Below, in pieces: positions 1-9,359 of a DNA stretch of 64,000 nucleotides. Within the stretch, counting starts at the first letter, position 1. Each line of letters begins with the position of its first letter. The translations under genes were made by a program, and so were the position numbers. Under the pieces are notes generated by a model that made no database searches, was not told the origin of the DNA, and was given only the letters and a program-made list of their open reading frames with translations. The stretch is from Pseudomonas fluorescens (GTDB taxonomy: Bacteria > Pseudomonadota > Gammaproteobacteria > Pseudomonadales > Pseudomonadaceae), in NCBI RefSeq assembly GCF_003732425.1, contig NZ_MOBX01000005.1, positions 62,001 through 126,000 of the forward strand, written 5' to 3'.

Positions 1-297
1 TCGGCGCAATTGTTTGGTGGCAAGGTCGAGTTCGTGCTGTCGAGCAGCGGGCATATCCAGAGCATTCTGAACCCGCCGGGCAACCCGAAATCGCGCTACA
101 TGACCGGCGAAGAAATGGCGGCCAATGCCGATGAGTGGCAAGAGAACTCGACCAAGCACACCGATTCCTGGTGGCTGTACTGGCAGGCGTGGCACGCCGA
201 GCGCTCGGGCAACCTGAAAAAGGCCCCGCTGAAACTGGGCAACAAAGCGTATCCGGCGGGTGAAGCATCGCCGGGCACTTACGTTCACGAGCGGTAA
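1..297 (+). CDS. phaC1: Class II PHA synthase PhaC1, C-terminal fragment
   Basis: The reading frame is open from the first base of the window, so the gene begins outside it; 98 C-terminal residues are visible. They align with the end of PhaC2 encoded downstream: the block FVLSSSGHIQSILNPPGNP matches FVLSNSGHVQSILNPPSNP, and both end in PGTYV plus a short basic tail. The histidine of SGH corresponds to the catalytic histidine of the Cys-Asp-His triad of class II synthases, which polymerise (R)-3-hydroxyacyl-CoA on the PHA granule. Its place directly before phaZ fits the usual phaC1-phaZ-phaC2-phaD order and makes it phaC1 rather than a second phaC2. The catalytic cysteine and aspartate lie outside the window. 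Confidence 0.93.
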   Translation, partial: SAQLFGGKVEFVLSSSGHIQSILNPPGNPKSRYMTGEEMAANADEWQENSTKHTDSWWLYWQAWHAERSGNLKKAPLKLGNKAYPAGEASPGTYVHER

Positions 298-317
298 CTG
301 ACACCACCCTGCCCAAT

Positions 318-399
318 GTAGGAGCTGCCGCAGGCTGCGATCTTTTGATTCTGTTTTTAAAATCAAGATCAAAAGATCGCAGCCTTCGGCAGCTCCTAC
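318..399. repeat. Family A intergenic inverted repeat, copy 1
   Basis: Two facing copies of the element GTAGGAGCTGCCGAAGGCTG, continuing into CGATCTTTTGAT, form a long hairpin between phaC1 and phaZ. Five further pairs occur in this window (3771, 5372, 33340, 35477, 48573). This is a REP/REPIN-like dispersed element typical of P. fluorescens genomes. It would fold in the mRNA between phaC1 and phaZ and could affect their relative expression. Confidence 0.85.
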
Positions 400-440
400 A
401 CAGGGAATCGGGTGTACTTGAAATCCACAGGGCCTGAAGC

Positions 441-1295
441 ATGCCGCAACCGTTCATATTCCGTACCGTCGACCTGGATGGCCAGACCCTCCGCACGGCG
501 GTACGCCCCGGCAAGCCTCACTTGACGCCCTTGCTGATTTTCAACGGCATCGGCGCCAACCTGGAGCTGGTGTTTCCGTTTGTCGCGGCGCTGGACCCGG
601 ATCTGGAAGTGATCGCGTTCGACGTGCCCGGTGTCGGCGGCTCGTCGACGCCGAACAGGCCGTATCGCTTCCCCGGGCTGGCCAGGCTGACCTCGCGCAT
701 GCTCGATTACCTCGACTACGGTCAGGTCAACGTCATCGGCGTGTCGTGGGGCGGCGCACTCGCACAGCAATTCGCCTACGACTACCCCGAACGCTGCAAG
801 AAACTGGTGCTGGCGGCGACCGCTGCCGGTGCCGTGATGGTGCCGGGCAAGCCAAAAGTGCTGTGGATGATGGCCAGTCCGCGACGCTACATTCAGCCGT
901 CCCACGTGATCCGCATTGCCCCGCTGATTTACGGCGGCTCGTTCCGTCGTGACCCGACGCTGGCAGCCAGCCATGCGGCGAAAGTGCGTTCGGCGGGCAA
1001 GCTCGGTTACTACTGGCAACTGTTCGCAGGCCTCGGCTGGACCAGCATTCACTGGCTGCACAAGATCCATCAACCGACGCTGGTGCTGGCCGGCGATGAC
1101 GATCCGCTGATCCCGCTGATCAACATGCGCATGCTCGCCTGGCGCATTCCCAACGCCCAACTGCACATCATCGACGACGGTCATCTGTTCCTGATTACCC
1201 GTGCCGAAGCGGTGGCGCCGATCATCATGAAATTTCTCCAGGAGGAACGTCAGCGCGCGGTGATGCACCCGCACCCGACACCGCTGGGCGGTTAA
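441..1295 (+). CDS. phaZ: Intracellular PHA depolymerase PhaZ
   Basis: This is an alpha/beta-hydrolase of 284 residues that releases 3-hydroxyacids from the stored medium-chain PHA granule, allowing polymer turnover against the two flanking synthases. The lipase box GVSWGG places the nucleophile at Ser102, and Asp221 (GDDDPLIP) and His248 (DDGHLF) complete the triad; I recall the same positions for the P. putida enzyme. An oxyanion-type segment FNGIGAN lies near residue 35. The length is typical for the family. It sits between phaC1 and phaC2 in the canonical order, and the ATG at 441 gives the expected MPQPFIFRTV amino terminus. Confidence 0.96.
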   Translation: MPQPFIFRTVDLDGQTLRTAVRPGKPHLTPLLIFNGIGANLELVFPFVAALDPDLEVIAFDVPGVGGSSTPNRPYRFPGLARLTSRMLDYLDYGQVNVIGVSWGGALAQQFAYDYPERCKKLVLAATAAGAVMVPGKPKVLWMMASPRRYIQPSHVIRIAPLIYGGSFRRDPTLAASHAAKVRSAGKLGYYWQLFAGLGWTSIHWLHKIHQPTLVLAGDDDPLIPLINMRMLAWRIPNAQLHIIDDGHLFLITRAEAVAPIIMKFLQEERQRAVMHPHPTPLGG

Positions 1296-1430
1296 CCGCT
1301 GCGGCAGGCTTTATGCAAGTGTTATGGAGTGCGCGGCAGGACGCCGCGCAGGCAGCAACCCGCAACAGCGTCTATGGTGTTCTGGTTCGGTGAGTTTGTT
1401 TTTGGCCTGAAGACGAAGGAGTGTTGAGTC

Positions 1431-3113
1431 ATGCGCGACAAACCAGCGACGGGCGTGGTGCCCAGCCCCGCCGTGTTCATCAATGCACAAAGTGCGATCA
1501 CCGGTTTGCGTGGCCGGGATTTGATTTCGACCTTGCGCAGTGTGGCAGCCCATGGCCTGCGCAACCCGATCCACAGTGCGAAGCACGCCTTGAAGCTCGG
1601 CGGTCAATTGGGCCGCGTGCTCCTCGGCGAAACCCTGCACCCGACCAATCCGAACGACAACCGTTTCGCTGATCCGGCGTGGAGCCTCAACCCGTTCTAC
1701 CGGCGCAGCCTGCAGGCGTATCTGGCCTGGCAAAAACAGGTCAAGAGCTGGATAGATGAGAGCAACATGAGCGACGACGATCGTGCCCGCGCGCACTTCG
1801 CCTTCACCCTGCTCAACGACGCCGTGGCGCCGTCGAACACCTTGCTCAACCCGCTGGCGGTCAAGGAGCTGTTCAACTCCGGCGGGCACAGTCTGGTGCG
1901 TGGTCTCAGCCATTTGTTCGATGACTTGCTGCACAACGATGGCCTGCCGCGCCAAGTGACCAAGCAGGCTTTCGAGGTCGGCAAGACTGTCGCCACCACC
2001 ACCGGTTCGGTGGTGTTTCGCAACGAGATGCTGGAGCTGATCCAGTACAGACCGATGAGCGAAAAGCAGTACGCCAAGCCGCTGCTGGTGGTGCCGCCGC
2101 AAATCAACAAGTACTACATTTTCGACCTCAGCCCACACAACAGCTTCGTCCAGTACGCGCTAAAAAACGGCCTGCAGACGTTCATGATCAGTTGGCGCAA
2201 CCCCGATGTCCGCCATCGCGAATGGGGCCTGTCGACCTACGTCGAAGCGGTAGAAGAAGCGATGAACATCTGCCGGGCGATCACCGGCGCGCGCGAAGTC
2301 AACCTGATGGGCGCCTGCGCCGGCGGCCTGACCATCGCCGCCCTGCAAGGCCACTTGCAGGCCAAGCGGCAACTGCGGCGGGTTTCCAGCGCGACCTATC
2401 TGGTCAGCCTGCTGGACAGTCAGATCGAGACCCCGGCCACCCTGTTCGCCGACGAACAGACCCTCGAAGCTGCCAAGCGTCGCTCCTATCAGAAGGGCGT
2501 GCTCGATGGTCGTGACATGGCCAAGGTCTTCGCCTGGATGCGCCCCAACGATTTGATCTGGAGCTACTTCGTCAACAATTACCTGCTGGGCAAAGAGCCG
2601 CCAGCCTTCGACATCCTCTACTGGAACAACGACAACACCCGTCTGCCGGCGGCATTTCACGGCGACCTGCTGGACTTCTTCAAGCACAACCCGCTGACCC
2701 ATCCGGGTGGCCTGGAAGTGTGCGGCACGCCGATCGACTTGCAGAAAGTCACTGTCGACAGCTTCAGCGTCGCCGGCATGAATGATCACATCACGCCGTG
2801 GGATGCGGTGTATCGCTCGACCCTGCTGCTCGGTGGCGAGCGGCGTTTCGTGCTGTCCAACAGCGGACATGTGCAGAGCATCCTCAACCCGCCGAGCAAC
2901 CCGAAAGCTGCCTACGTCGAGAACGGCAAGATGAGCAGCGACCCGCGTGCCTGGTACTACGACGGCAAGCACGTCGACGGCAGTTGGTGGCCGCAGTGGC
3001 TGGAGTGGATTCAGCAACGCTCCGGGGCGCAGCACGAAACCACGTTCGCCCTGGGCAACCCGAACTATCCACCGATGGAGGCAGCGCCCGGTACTTACGT
3101 GCGTGTGCGCTGA
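1431..3113 (+). CDS. phaC2: Class II PHA synthase PhaC2
   Basis: This 560-residue protein polymerises medium-chain (R)-3-hydroxyacyl-CoA into PHA at the granule surface. The lipase-like box reads GACAGG, with the nucleophile Cys296. Asp452 in GMNDHITPW (followed by His453) and His480 in SNSGHVQSI complete the catalytic set, as known for class II synthases. A Shine-Dalgarno GAAGGAG lies about 12 bases before the ATG at 1431. It is 135 bases downstream of phaZ and 30 bases upstream of phaD. The length is standard and no key residue is missing. The distinction between PhaC1 and PhaC2 rests on gene order. Confidence 0.96.
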   Translation: MRDKPATGVVPSPAVFINAQSAITGLRGRDLISTLRSVAAHGLRNPIHSAKHALKLGGQLGRVLLGETLHPTNPNDNRFADPAWSLNPFYRRSLQAYLAWQKQVKSWIDESNMSDDDRARAHFAFTLLNDAVAPSNTLLNPLAVKELFNSGGHSLVRGLSHLFDDLLHNDGLPRQVTKQAFEVGKTVATTTGSVVFRNEMLELIQYRPMSEKQYAKPLLVVPPQINKYYIFDLSPHNSFVQYALKNGLQTFMISWRNPDVRHREWGLSTYVEAVEEAMNICRAITGAREVNLMGACAGGLTIAALQGHLQAKRQLRRVSSATYLVSLLDSQIETPATLFADEQTLEAAKRRSYQKGVLDGRDMAKVFAWMRPNDLIWSYFVNNYLLGKEPPAFDILYWNNDNTRLPAAFHGDLLDFFKHNPLTHPGGLEVCGTPIDLQKVTVDSFSVAGMNDHITPWDAVYRSTLLLGGERRFVLSNSGHVQSILNPPSNPKAAYVENGKMSSDPRAWYYDGKHVDGSWWPQWLEWIQQRSGAQHETTFALGNPNYPPMEAAPGTYVRVR

Positions 3114-3143
3114 CGCTTAACCGAACTTTTCTAAGAAGACTGG

Positions 3144-3764
3144 ATGAAAACCCGCGACCGGATTCTCGAATGTGCTTTGCAACTGTTCAACGAAAAGGGC
3201 GAGCCGAACGTCTCCACCATGGAGGTGGCCAATGAAATGGGGATCAGCCCGGGCAACCTCTACTACCACTTCCACGGCAAGGAACCGCTGATTCTCGGAT
3301 TGTTCGAACGTTTCCAGAATGAACTGGCGCCACTGCTCGATCCGCCGTCGGATGTGGAACTGGCGCCGGAGGATTACTGGTTGTTTTTGCATTTGATCGT
3401 CGAGCGGCTGGCGCAGTACCGCTTCCTGTTTCAGGACCTGTCGAACCTGGCCGGGCGCTTGCCGAAACTGGCCAAGGGTATTCGTCATCTGCTCAATGCG
3501 CTGAAGCGCACACTGGCGTCGTTGCTGGCACGGTTGAAGGCTTCGGGGCAACTGGTCAGTGATACGCAGGCGTTGGGGCAACTGGTGGAGCAGATCACTA
3601 TGACGCTGCTGTTTTCGCTGGATTATCAGCGGATTCTGGATCGCGAAGGCGAGGTTCGATTAGTCGTGTACCAGATCATGATGCTGGTGGCGCCACATCT
3701 GCTGCCGCCGGTGAAGGTCGCCACGGAGCGGATGGCCCTGCAATACCTTGAAGACCATGATTGA
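3144..3764 (+). CDS. phaD: TetR-family PHA regulator PhaD
   Basis: This 206-residue protein begins with a TetR helix-turn-helix at about residues 5-50 (RDRILECALQLFNEKG, then MEVANEMGISPGNLYYHF). The C-terminal part is all-helical, as expected for a ligand-binding domain. PhaD is known from P. putida as an activator of the phaC1 and phaI promoters that responds to a CoA-linked intermediate of fatty-acid degradation; that role is transferred from the family. It is the last gene of the rightward pha group, starting 30 bases after phaC2, and faces the leftward phaI-phaF pair across a terminator. Confidence 0.94.
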   Translation: MKTRDRILECALQLFNEKGEPNVSTMEVANEMGISPGNLYYHFHGKEPLILGLFERFQNELAPLLDPPSDVELAPEDYWLFLHLIVERLAQYRFLFQDLSNLAGRLPKLAKGIRHLLNALKRTLASLLARLKASGQLVSDTQALGQLVEQITMTLLFSLDYQRILDREGEVRLVVYQIMMLVAPHLLPPVKVATERMALQYLEDHD

Positions 3765-3770
3765 CCCAGA

Positions 3771-3844
3771 ATCAAAAGATCGCATCCTTCGGCAGCTCCT
3801 ACACTGACCTCTGTAGCAGCTGCCGAAGGCTGCGATCTTTTGAT
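3771..3844. repeat. Family A intergenic inverted repeat, copy 2
   Basis: Two facing copies of the GTAGGAGCTGCCGAAGGCTG element (one arm reads GTAGCAGCTG, the other has CATCCTTCGG) follow phaD and precede the terminator between phaD and phaF. Confidence 0.82.
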
Positions 3845-3854
3845 CTTCAAACAA

Positions 3855-3892
3855 AAAACGCCCGACCTTCACAGGCCGGGCGTTTTGTTTTG
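3855..3892. terminator. Bidirectional terminator between phaD and phaF
   Basis: A 13-base stem AAAACGCCCGACC / GGCCGGGCGTTTT encloses a six-base loop (TTCACA), with one G-U type mismatch position. A-runs on the left and T-runs on the right let it act for both converging transcripts. Confidence 0.88.
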
Positions 3893-3902
3893 CCCTGAAG
3901 AA

Positions 3903-4814
3903 TCAGGACTGACTGGTTGGCGTCGACGGGGTCGATGCAGCAGTCGGGGTGGCCGCCGGAGTCGGAGCTGCGGCGGAGTTGGACGCACTCACCGGAGCTG
4001 CCGGGGTGGCCGGTTTGGCTGCAGCAGGTGCGGCCGGTTTCGGCGCAGCGGCTTTCGGCGCGGCCGGTTTTTTCACTGCCGGTTTCTTCGCCGCAGCAGG
4101 TTTCGCTGCAGGCTTGGCAGCCGGTTTGGTGGCAGCGGTTTTCGCTGCAGGTTTAGCGGCGGGTTTCGCTGCAGTTTTGGCCGCAGGTTTCGCAGCGGCT
4201 TTAGCGGCAACCGGTTTGGCTGCGGCTTTGGCTGCTGGCTTGGCGGCGGCGGTTTTCGCAGCGGGTTTGGCTGCTGCTTTGGCTGCAGGCTTGGCCGCTG
4301 CTTTAGCCAGAGGCTTGGCGGCAGTTTTCGCTGCTGGTTTGGCCGCAGCCGTTTTCGCAGCCGGTTTGGCTGCTGCGGTTTTCGCCGCCACGGGCTGGGT
4401 TTTCAGACCGGTGAGTTTTTCGATCTGCTTGGTCAAGGTTTCCACCTTGCTATGCAGTGCTTTGACCTCATTGCGGCTCGGTACACCCAGGCGCGAGATC
4501 GCGCTGTTCAGGCGCTTGTCGAAAGCCCCTTCCAGTTCGTCCCACTTGCCCAGTGCGCGATCTTTCACGCCGCTGATGCGCGACTTGGCCGAAGAAGCGG
4601 AGTCCTTGGCGGCATCGACTTTTTTGCCGACTGCCGACTTGGTGAGCTTCTCGGCTTTCTCGCCGTCTTTGACCAATGTATCGAAGAGCTTGCTGCCGTC
4701 AGTGTCGATCTTCGAGTACACGCCTAAACCAGCCAGCCAGATTTTGCGGGAGTAGTCTTCGACTTTCCCGATCCACGAGCTGCCTTCTTTATCGGTGTTC
4801 TTTTTACCAGCCAT
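3903..4814 (-). CDS. phaF: Phasin PhaF with histone-like C-terminal tail
   Basis: This granule-associated protein has 303 residues. An amino-terminal phasin domain (about residues 10-140, with KIWLAGLGVYSKI and a predicted coiled coil near KVETLTKQIEKLTG) binds the PHA surface. The C-terminal half is a long run of AAKPAAKT-type repeats resembling histone H1. In P. putida this tail binds DNA and helps distribute granules between daughter cells; that function is transferred from the family. The start follows a TAAGGAGA ribosome-binding site that includes the stop codon of phaI, so the pair is probably translationally coupled. The Ala/Lys repeats create long spurious open frames on the opposite strand. 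Confidence 0.95.
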   Translation of the reverse strand: MAGKKNTDKEGSSWIGKVEDYSRKIWLAGLGVYSKIDTDGSKLFDTLVKDGEKAEKLTKSAVGKKVDAAKDSASSAKSRISGVKDRALGKWDELEGAFDKRLNSAISRLGVPSRNEVKALHSKVETLTKQIEKLTGLKTQPVAAKTAAAKPAAKTAAAKPAAKTAAKPLAKAAAKPAAKAAAKPAAKTAAAKPAAKAAAKPVAAKAAAKPAAKTAAKPAAKPAAKTAATKPAAKPAAKPAAAKKPAVKKPAAPKAAAPKPAAPAAAKPATPAAPVSASNSAAAPTPAATPTAASTPSTPTSQS

Positions 4815-4824
4815 CCCGTTCTCC

Positions 4825-5247
4825 TTAAGATTTACGCGCGACGCGTTCGAGCAATGCCGTCAGCTCATCGAGCTTAGCAGAGAGTGTCTCAACGTCATGT
4901 TTAGACGGAATGCCGATACGATTCAAGGCGCTTGCTACGCGGGTGTCGAAAGCCTTCTCGACCTTGTCGAGTTGAACTTCGACGCGACCTTTGAAAGAAC
5001 TCACTTCGCTCTTGGCTTCATCAATCTCGGCGTTGGCTGCTTCGAGTTTTTCGGTGACGACTTTTTTGCCTTTCTTTTCAACAGTTTGACCAGCCTTGAT
5101 CAGCTCTTGAAAGTAGTCGCTGCCCTCTTGGCCGACCTTGGCGTAGGCACCCAGGCCTGCCAGCCAGATCTTGCGGGCATAGGATTTGACGTCGCTCAGA
5201 GCAGAAGTCGAAGCGTCGATTTTTTTCTTCAAAATAACTTTGGCCAT
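4825..5247 (-). CDS. phaI: Phasin PhaI
   Basis: This is a 140-residue phasin that coats PHA granules. It shares with PhaF the segment YARKIWLAGLGAYAKVGQEG and a C-terminal heptad pattern (HDVETLSAKLDELTALLERV), but lacks the basic repeat tail. The frame extends 20 codons further upstream, but the ATG at 5247 gives the family amino terminus MAKVILKKK and is preceded by GAGGTG at a good distance, so it was chosen. phaF starts ten bases after its stop. The promoter for both should lie in 5248-5371. PhaD is known to activate it in P. putida, but no operator could be assigned here. Confidence 0.93.
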   Translation of the reverse strand: MAKVILKKKIDASTSALSDVKSYARKIWLAGLGAYAKVGQEGSDYFQELIKAGQTVEKKGKKVVTEKLEAANAEIDEAKSEVSSFKGRVEVQLDKVEKAFDTRVASALNRIGIPSKHDVETLSAKLDELTALLERVARKS

Positions 5248-5371
5248 GGTGCACCTCACGCGCAGAAGGTTTGAGGAACTGCCCGCAGATGTGTCGGGCT
5301 CAGGCACAAAGTAGGTAGAAAAATTAGAAACGGCACCCTAACAACTGACATGAATCGGTGGGGCCTGAATG

Positions 5372-5450
5372 AAAAGATCGCAGCCTTCGGCAGCTCCTAC
5401 AGGGGAATGTGTGCGTCTGTAGGAGCTGCCGAAGGCTGCGATCTTTTGAT
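5372..5450. repeat. Family A intergenic inverted repeat, copy 3
   Basis: A facing pair of the GTAGGAGCTGCCGAAGGCTG element with a loop of about 17 bases. It ends three bases before the stop codon of the small PHA-associated gene and lies just upstream of the phaI promoter region. Confidence 0.85.
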
Positions 5451-5452
5451 GT

Positions 5453-5728
5453 TCAAACCAGGGCTTTGTCGAGGGCTTTCTCGATCTCGGCTTTGATCAT
5501 GCCGCTCATGGCCGACATCATGATGCCCAGCTCGACATCGACCTTGATCGAATCGTCCGCCACATGCACCGCGCCCTTTACGCCCGAGCGTTTGAGGTTC
5601 AGGGTGTCGCCCGACCACTGCGGCTCCAGGCCATATTGGTCGGAGAGTTTCTGCGCCAGCTTGTCGGCCTTCTCGCGGGCGGCTTCCTTACCCAGTTTGT
5701 GGGCACGCTCAACACTGATTTTGGCCAT
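5453..5728 (-). CDS. Polyhydroxyalkanoic acid system family protein
   Basis: This small protein of 91 residues begins MAKISVERAHKLG, followed by a helical segment rich in Lys/Ala and a beta-rich half (WSGDTLNLKRSGVKGAVHVADDSIKVDVELG). That pattern matches the short PHA-granule-region family often annotated as polyhydroxyalkanoic acid system protein. No biochemical function is established that I know of. It lies upstream of phaI on the same strand, separated by 205 bases with a family A repeat, so it is probably a separate transcript. The ATG at 5728 is preceded by a weak AGGAG-like stretch. Confidence 0.8.
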   Translation of the reverse strand: MAKISVERAHKLGKEAAREKADKLAQKLSDQYGLEPQWSGDTLNLKRSGVKGAVHVADDSIKVDVELGIMMSAMSGMIKAEIEKALDKALV

Positions 5729-5882
5729 TGAATGACTCCTGCTTTATGAATAGGTCTCGGTAAATCTTGACCGCTGCTGCGGCAAATCGTCCCGAAGGTT
5801 GCCCATCTTACCTTTAGCCATTCCAAGACAAAGCATGGCTTGGGGATTAGAATGTCGCGCATTCTCTTTTGGTGACAGCGAT

Positions 5883-6653
5883 ATGACTGATCAGCGCAAA
5901 GGCAGCGATGCCGAACCCACCACTCACTTCGGCTTCAAAAACGTTCCGGAAAGCCAGAAAGCGGAAAAAGTCGCTGAAGTTTTCCACTCGGTAGCCGCCA
6001 AGTACGACCTGATGAACGACCTTCTGTCGGGCGGCATGCACCGTCTGTGGAAGCGTTTTGCGATCGAACTGTCGGGCGTGCGCAGCGGTAACCGCGTGCT
6101 GGACATCGCCGGCGGTACCGGTGACCTGACCAAAAAGTTCTCACATCTGGTCGGCCCTACCGGTCAGGTCGTGCTGGCCGACATCAACGAATCGATGCTC
6201 AAGGTCGGCCGTGACCGCCTGCTCGATCTGGGTGTGTCGGGCAACGTCGAATTCGTTCAGGCGGACGCGGAAAAACTGCCGTTCCCGGACAACCATTTCG
6301 ATTGCGTGACCATCGCCTTCGGCCTGCGCAACGTCACGCACAAAGAAGATGCCCTGCGCTCGATGCTGCGCGTGCTCAAGCCTGGTGGTCGTCTGCTGGT
6401 GCTGGAGTTCTCCAAGCCGACCAACGCGCTGATGTCGAAAGCCTACGACGCCTACTCGTTCGCCTTCATGCCGCTGATGGGCAAGCTGATCACCAATGAC
6501 TCGGAAAGCTATCGCTACCTGGCCGAGTCGATCCGCATGCACCCGAATCAGGAAACCCTGAAGTCGATGATGGTCGATGCCGGTTTCGACCGCGTGACCT
6601 ATCACAACATGACCGCAGGCATCGTCGCCCTGCACCGCGGCATCAAGCCCTGA
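5883..6653 (+). CDS. ubiE: Ubiquinone/menaquinone C-methyltransferase UbiE
   Basis: This 256-residue SAM-dependent methyltransferase adds the C2 methyl group in ubiquinone synthesis (demethylmenaquinone in organisms that make it). The SAM-binding motif I is [11 protein letters not shown] at residues 72-82. The UbiE signatures [20 protein letters not shown] near the start and [20 protein letters not shown] are present. The frame is open 28 codons further upstream, but the ATG at 5883 gives the conserved start [18 protein letters not shown]. Its stop overlaps the ubiJ start (TGATG), so the three ubi genes are an operon. Confidence 0.96.
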   Translation: MTDQRKGSDAEPTTHFGFKNVPESQKAEKVAEVFHSVAAKYDLMNDLLSGGMHRLWKRFAIELSGVRSGNRVLDIAGGTGDLTKKFSHLVGPTGQVVLADINESMLKVGRDRLLDLGVSGNVEFVQADAEKLPFPDNHFDCVTIAFGLRNVTHKEDALRSMLRVLKPGGRLLVLEFSKPTNALMSKAYDAYSFAFMPLMGKLITNDSESYRYLAESIRMHPNQETLKSMMVDAGFDRVTYHNMTAGIVALHRGIKP

Positions 6654-7276
6654 TGTTGCTCACCGGGCTGCTCGCCAGCGTTGAACTCGGCCTCAACCGG
6701 GTGCTGCGTCTCGACAGCACGGCGCTGCCGCGACTGGCGCATTTGACCGGCAAGGTGATTGCTGTCGACTGCCGCAGCCCGGCGCTGCAACTGTTCATTT
6801 TGCCGAGTGACGAAGGTTTGATGTTGGCCTCGCACTGGGAAACCGGTGTCGACTGCACCCTGCGTGCGCCGGCCTCAAGCCTGGTGAAACTGGCCGTGAG
6901 CAAAGACAAGACGGCGGTGTTGCACGCCCCGGAAGTCGAGCTCGATGGCGACAGCGGCGTGCTGCTGGAGCTGGCCGGTGTGCTGCAGGATCTCGAGCTG
7001 GACTGGGAGTACGAACTCTCGCGCTGGCTGGGACCTGTCGCGACGCAACTGGTGGGCGGTCATTTGCGCAGCCGCGCGCGCTGGTATCAACAAGGATTTG
7101 CCAGCCTCAACCAGAACCTCGCCGAATACCTCGCCGAAGAATCGCGCACCCTCGTCGGGCAGCGCGAAGCCGAAGCACGGTTCAGCGAACTGGACCGGAT
7201 CAAACTTGATCTGGAACGTCTCGAGGCGCGTTTCGAGCGCCTTTCCCGATCCCTCGACCCAAGCGATAACGCATGA
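6653..7276 (+). CDS. ubiJ: Ubiquinone biosynthesis accessory factor UbiJ
   Basis: This 207-residue protein has an SCP2-like lipid-binding domain in the first about 110 residues ([28 protein letters not shown]) and a helical, charged C-terminus ([21 protein letters not shown]). UbiJ is known as a scaffold of the cytosolic Ubi complex that presents hydrophobic ubiquinone intermediates to the modifying enzymes. The start codon overlaps the ubiE stop and its own stop overlaps the ubiB start (ATGA), which indicates coupled translation of ubiE-ubiJ-ubiB. Confidence 0.93.
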   Translation: MLLTGLLASVELGLNRVLRLDSTALPRLAHLTGKVIAVDCRSPALQLFILPSDEGLMLASHWETGVDCTLRAPASSLVKLAVSKDKTAVLHAPEVELDGDSGVLLELAGVLQDLELDWEYELSRWLGPVATQLVGGHLRSRARWYQQGFASLNQNLAEYLAEESRTLVGQREAEARFSELDRIKLDLERLEARFERLSRSLDPSDNA

Positions 7277-8877
7277 AGCTGCTTGCCGTCCGCCGTCTGT
7301 TGCGCATCCAGCGCGTCGTGATCCGCTACCGCCTCGATGATCTGCTGTTCGATCTGCCGCTGCCCTGGTTCCTCCTGGCGCTGCGCTATGTGCTGCCGTG
7401 GCGCTGGTTCCCGCGCAAGCCGCTGGAACTGAGCCGCGGCGCGCGTTTGCGTTTGGCGTTGCAGGATCTCGGGCCGATTTTCATCAAGTTCGGGCAGATT
7501 CTCTCGACCCGCCGCGACCTGTTGCCGGAAGACATCGCCGATGAGCTGATGCTGTTGCAGGATCGCGTGCCGCCGTTCGACTCGCAACTGTCGATCAAGC
7601 TGATCGAAGAACAGCTGGGCAAGAAAATCAGCGACGTGTTCAGCCGTTTCGACGTTGAACCGCTGGCTTCGGCCTCGGTGGCGCAGGTGCATGCCGCGCA
7701 GCTGAAAACCGGCGAAGAAGTCGTGGTCAAGGTCATCCGTCCGGGCCTCAAGCCGATCATCGCGCAGGATCTGGCGTGGCTGTTCATCCTTGCCCGCGCC
7801 GCCGAAAAGGTCTCCGCCGACGCGCGCCTGCTGCACCCGGTCGACGTGGTGCAGGACTACGAAAAAACCATCTACGACGAACTCGACCTGCTGCGCGAGG
7901 CAGCCAACGCCAGCCAGTTGAAGCGCAACTTTGAAGGTTCACCGCTGCTCTACGTGCCGCAAGTCTATTGGGACTGGTGCCGGCCGAAAGTGCTGGTGAT
8001 GGAGCGCATCTACGGCATTCAGGTCACCGATCTGGCGACCCTCGCCGATCAGCGCACCGACATGAAAATGCTCGCCGAGCGCGGCGTGGAGATTTTCTTC
8101 ACTCAAGTGTTCCGCGACAGCTTTTTCCACGCCGACATGCACCCGGGCAATATCTTCGTCAGCACCGTCAATCCGTGGAGCCCGCAGTACATCGCGATCG
8201 ACTGCGGCATCGTCGGCAGCCTGACCCCGGAAGACCAGGATTATCTGGCGCGCAACCTGTTCGCGTTCTTCAAGCGTGACTACCGTCGCGTGGCGCAGTT
8301 GCACATCGATTCGGGCTGGGTGCCGGCGGAAACCAAGCTCAACGAATTCGAAGCGGCGATCCGCACCGTGTGCGAACCGATCTTCGAAAAACCGTTAAAA
8401 GATATTTCATTTGGCCAGGTGCTGATGCGCCTGTTCCAGACCGCGCGGCGCTTCAATATGGAAGTGCAGCCGCAACTCGTGCTGCTGCAAAAGACCCTGC
8501 TTAACATCGAAGGCCTCGGCCGTCAGTTGTATCCGGATCTGGATCTGTGGAACACCGCGCAGCCGTTCCTGGAGCGCTGGATGCGCGAGCGCGTCAGCCC
8601 GAAAGCCTTGTTGGGCAACGTGCAGAGCCAGTTCGAACAACTGCCGCACCTGGCCAACATGGCCCGCGATCTGCTCGAACGCATGTCGCAACCGCACGCC
8701 TACGACCCGCCGCCACCGTGGCACAAACGCAAGGACGACTGGTTCCTGCGCCTGCTCGGTTGCGCGCATCTGGCCGGCGGGGTGATCCTCGCCATCGGTG
8801 GCCCGCTGCACGAATTGGGGCATTGGCCCGCCGGAATCATGGTGGCCGTCGGCTTGTATCTGGTCGTTCGCCGATAG
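7273..8877 (+). CDS. ubiB: Ubiquinone biosynthesis ATPase/kinase-like UbiB
   Basis: A member of the UbiB/ABC1/ADCK atypical kinase family with 534 residues. It carries the KxGQ signature ([16 protein letters not shown]), the alanine-rich loop [11 protein letters not shown] in place of a glycine-rich loop, the metal/ATP motifs DMHPGN and AIDCGIVG, and two C-terminal hydrophobic helices (about residues 490-530) that anchor it in the inner membrane. The family supports ubiquinone synthesis, probably by using ATP hydrolysis to extract lipid intermediates. It is the last gene of the ubi operon; hisI begins about 80 bases later. Confidence 0.96.
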   Translation: MKLLAVRRLLRIQRVVIRYRLDDLLFDLPLPWFLLALRYVLPWRWFPRKPLELSRGARLRLALQDLGPIFIKFGQILSTRRDLLPEDIADELMLLQDRVPPFDSQLSIKLIEEQLGKKISDVFSRFDVEPLASASVAQVHAAQLKTGEEVVVKVIRPGLKPIIAQDLAWLFILARAAEKVSADARLLHPVDVVQDYEKTIYDELDLLREAANASQLKRNFEGSPLLYVPQVYWDWCRPKVLVMERIYGIQVTDLATLADQRTDMKMLAERGVEIFFTQVFRDSFFHADMHPGNIFVSTVNPWSPQYIAIDCGIVGSLTPEDQDYLARNLFAFFKRDYRRVAQLHIDSGWVPAETKLNEFEAAIRTVCEPIFEKPLKDISFGQVLMRLFQTARRFNMEVQPQLVLLQKTLLNIEGLGRQLYPDLDLWNTAQPFLERWMRERVSPKALLGNVQSQFEQLPHLANMARDLLERMSQPHAYDPPPPWHKRKDDWFLRLLGCAHLAGGVILAIGGPLHELGHWPAGIMVAVGLYLVVRR

Positions 8878-8957
8878 CCAGTTCCGTGATCGGCTGGCAC
8901 ACTGTTTCAACGCCTGAACCCGACTATTGAAGTGTGGGTTCGCTGTCGGAGTCGAAA

Positions 8958-9359
8958 ATGAAGAACTGGCTGGACGAGATCAAATGGGACGCTGATGGCC
9001 TGGTGCCGGCGATTGCCCAGGATCACAAGACCGGACGCGTACTGATGATGGCCTGGATGAACCGCGAAGCGCTCGAACTGACCGCTGCGGAAAACCGTGC
9101 AATCTACTGGTCACGTTCCCGTGGCAAGCTGTGGCGCAAGGGCGAAGAGTCCGGCCATGTGCAGACCTTGCATGAAATGCGTCTGGACTGTGACGCCGAC
9201 GTGATCATCTTGATGGTTGAACAGATCGGCGACATCGCTTGCCATACCGGCCGTCAAAGCTGCTTTTACCGTGTCTTCGAAAACGGCGACTGGAAAACGG
9301 TCGATCCGGTCCTCAAAGATCCGCACGCAATCTATTCCGCAGGACACACACATGAGTGA
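8958..9359 (+). CDS. hisI: Phosphoribosyl-AMP cyclohydrolase HisI
   Basis: This enzyme of 133 residues opens the purine ring of phosphoribosyl-AMP, the third step of histidine biosynthesis. Family signatures are visible: MAWMNREAL, the [18 protein letters not shown] block, DCDADVI and [11 protein letters not shown], with cysteines for zinc binding. The frame opens at 8934, but the ATG at 8958 preceded by GGAG gives the standard start [11 protein letters not shown]. The gene is monofunctional, with HisE encoded separately, and its last eight bases overlap the start of hisE. Confidence 0.96.
   Translation: MKNWLDEIKWDADGLVPAIAQDHKTGRVLMMAWMNREALELTAAENRAIYWSRSRGKLWRKGEESGHVQTLHEMRLDCDADVIILMVEQIGDIACHTGRQSCFYRVFENGDWKTVDPVLKDPHAIYSAGHTHE

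Noticed and set aside
3949..4755. Long Ala/Gly-rich open frames on the plus strand opposite phaF
   Set aside because: They are the complement of the AAKP repeat codons of PhaF, have no ribosome-binding site and no recognisable domain.
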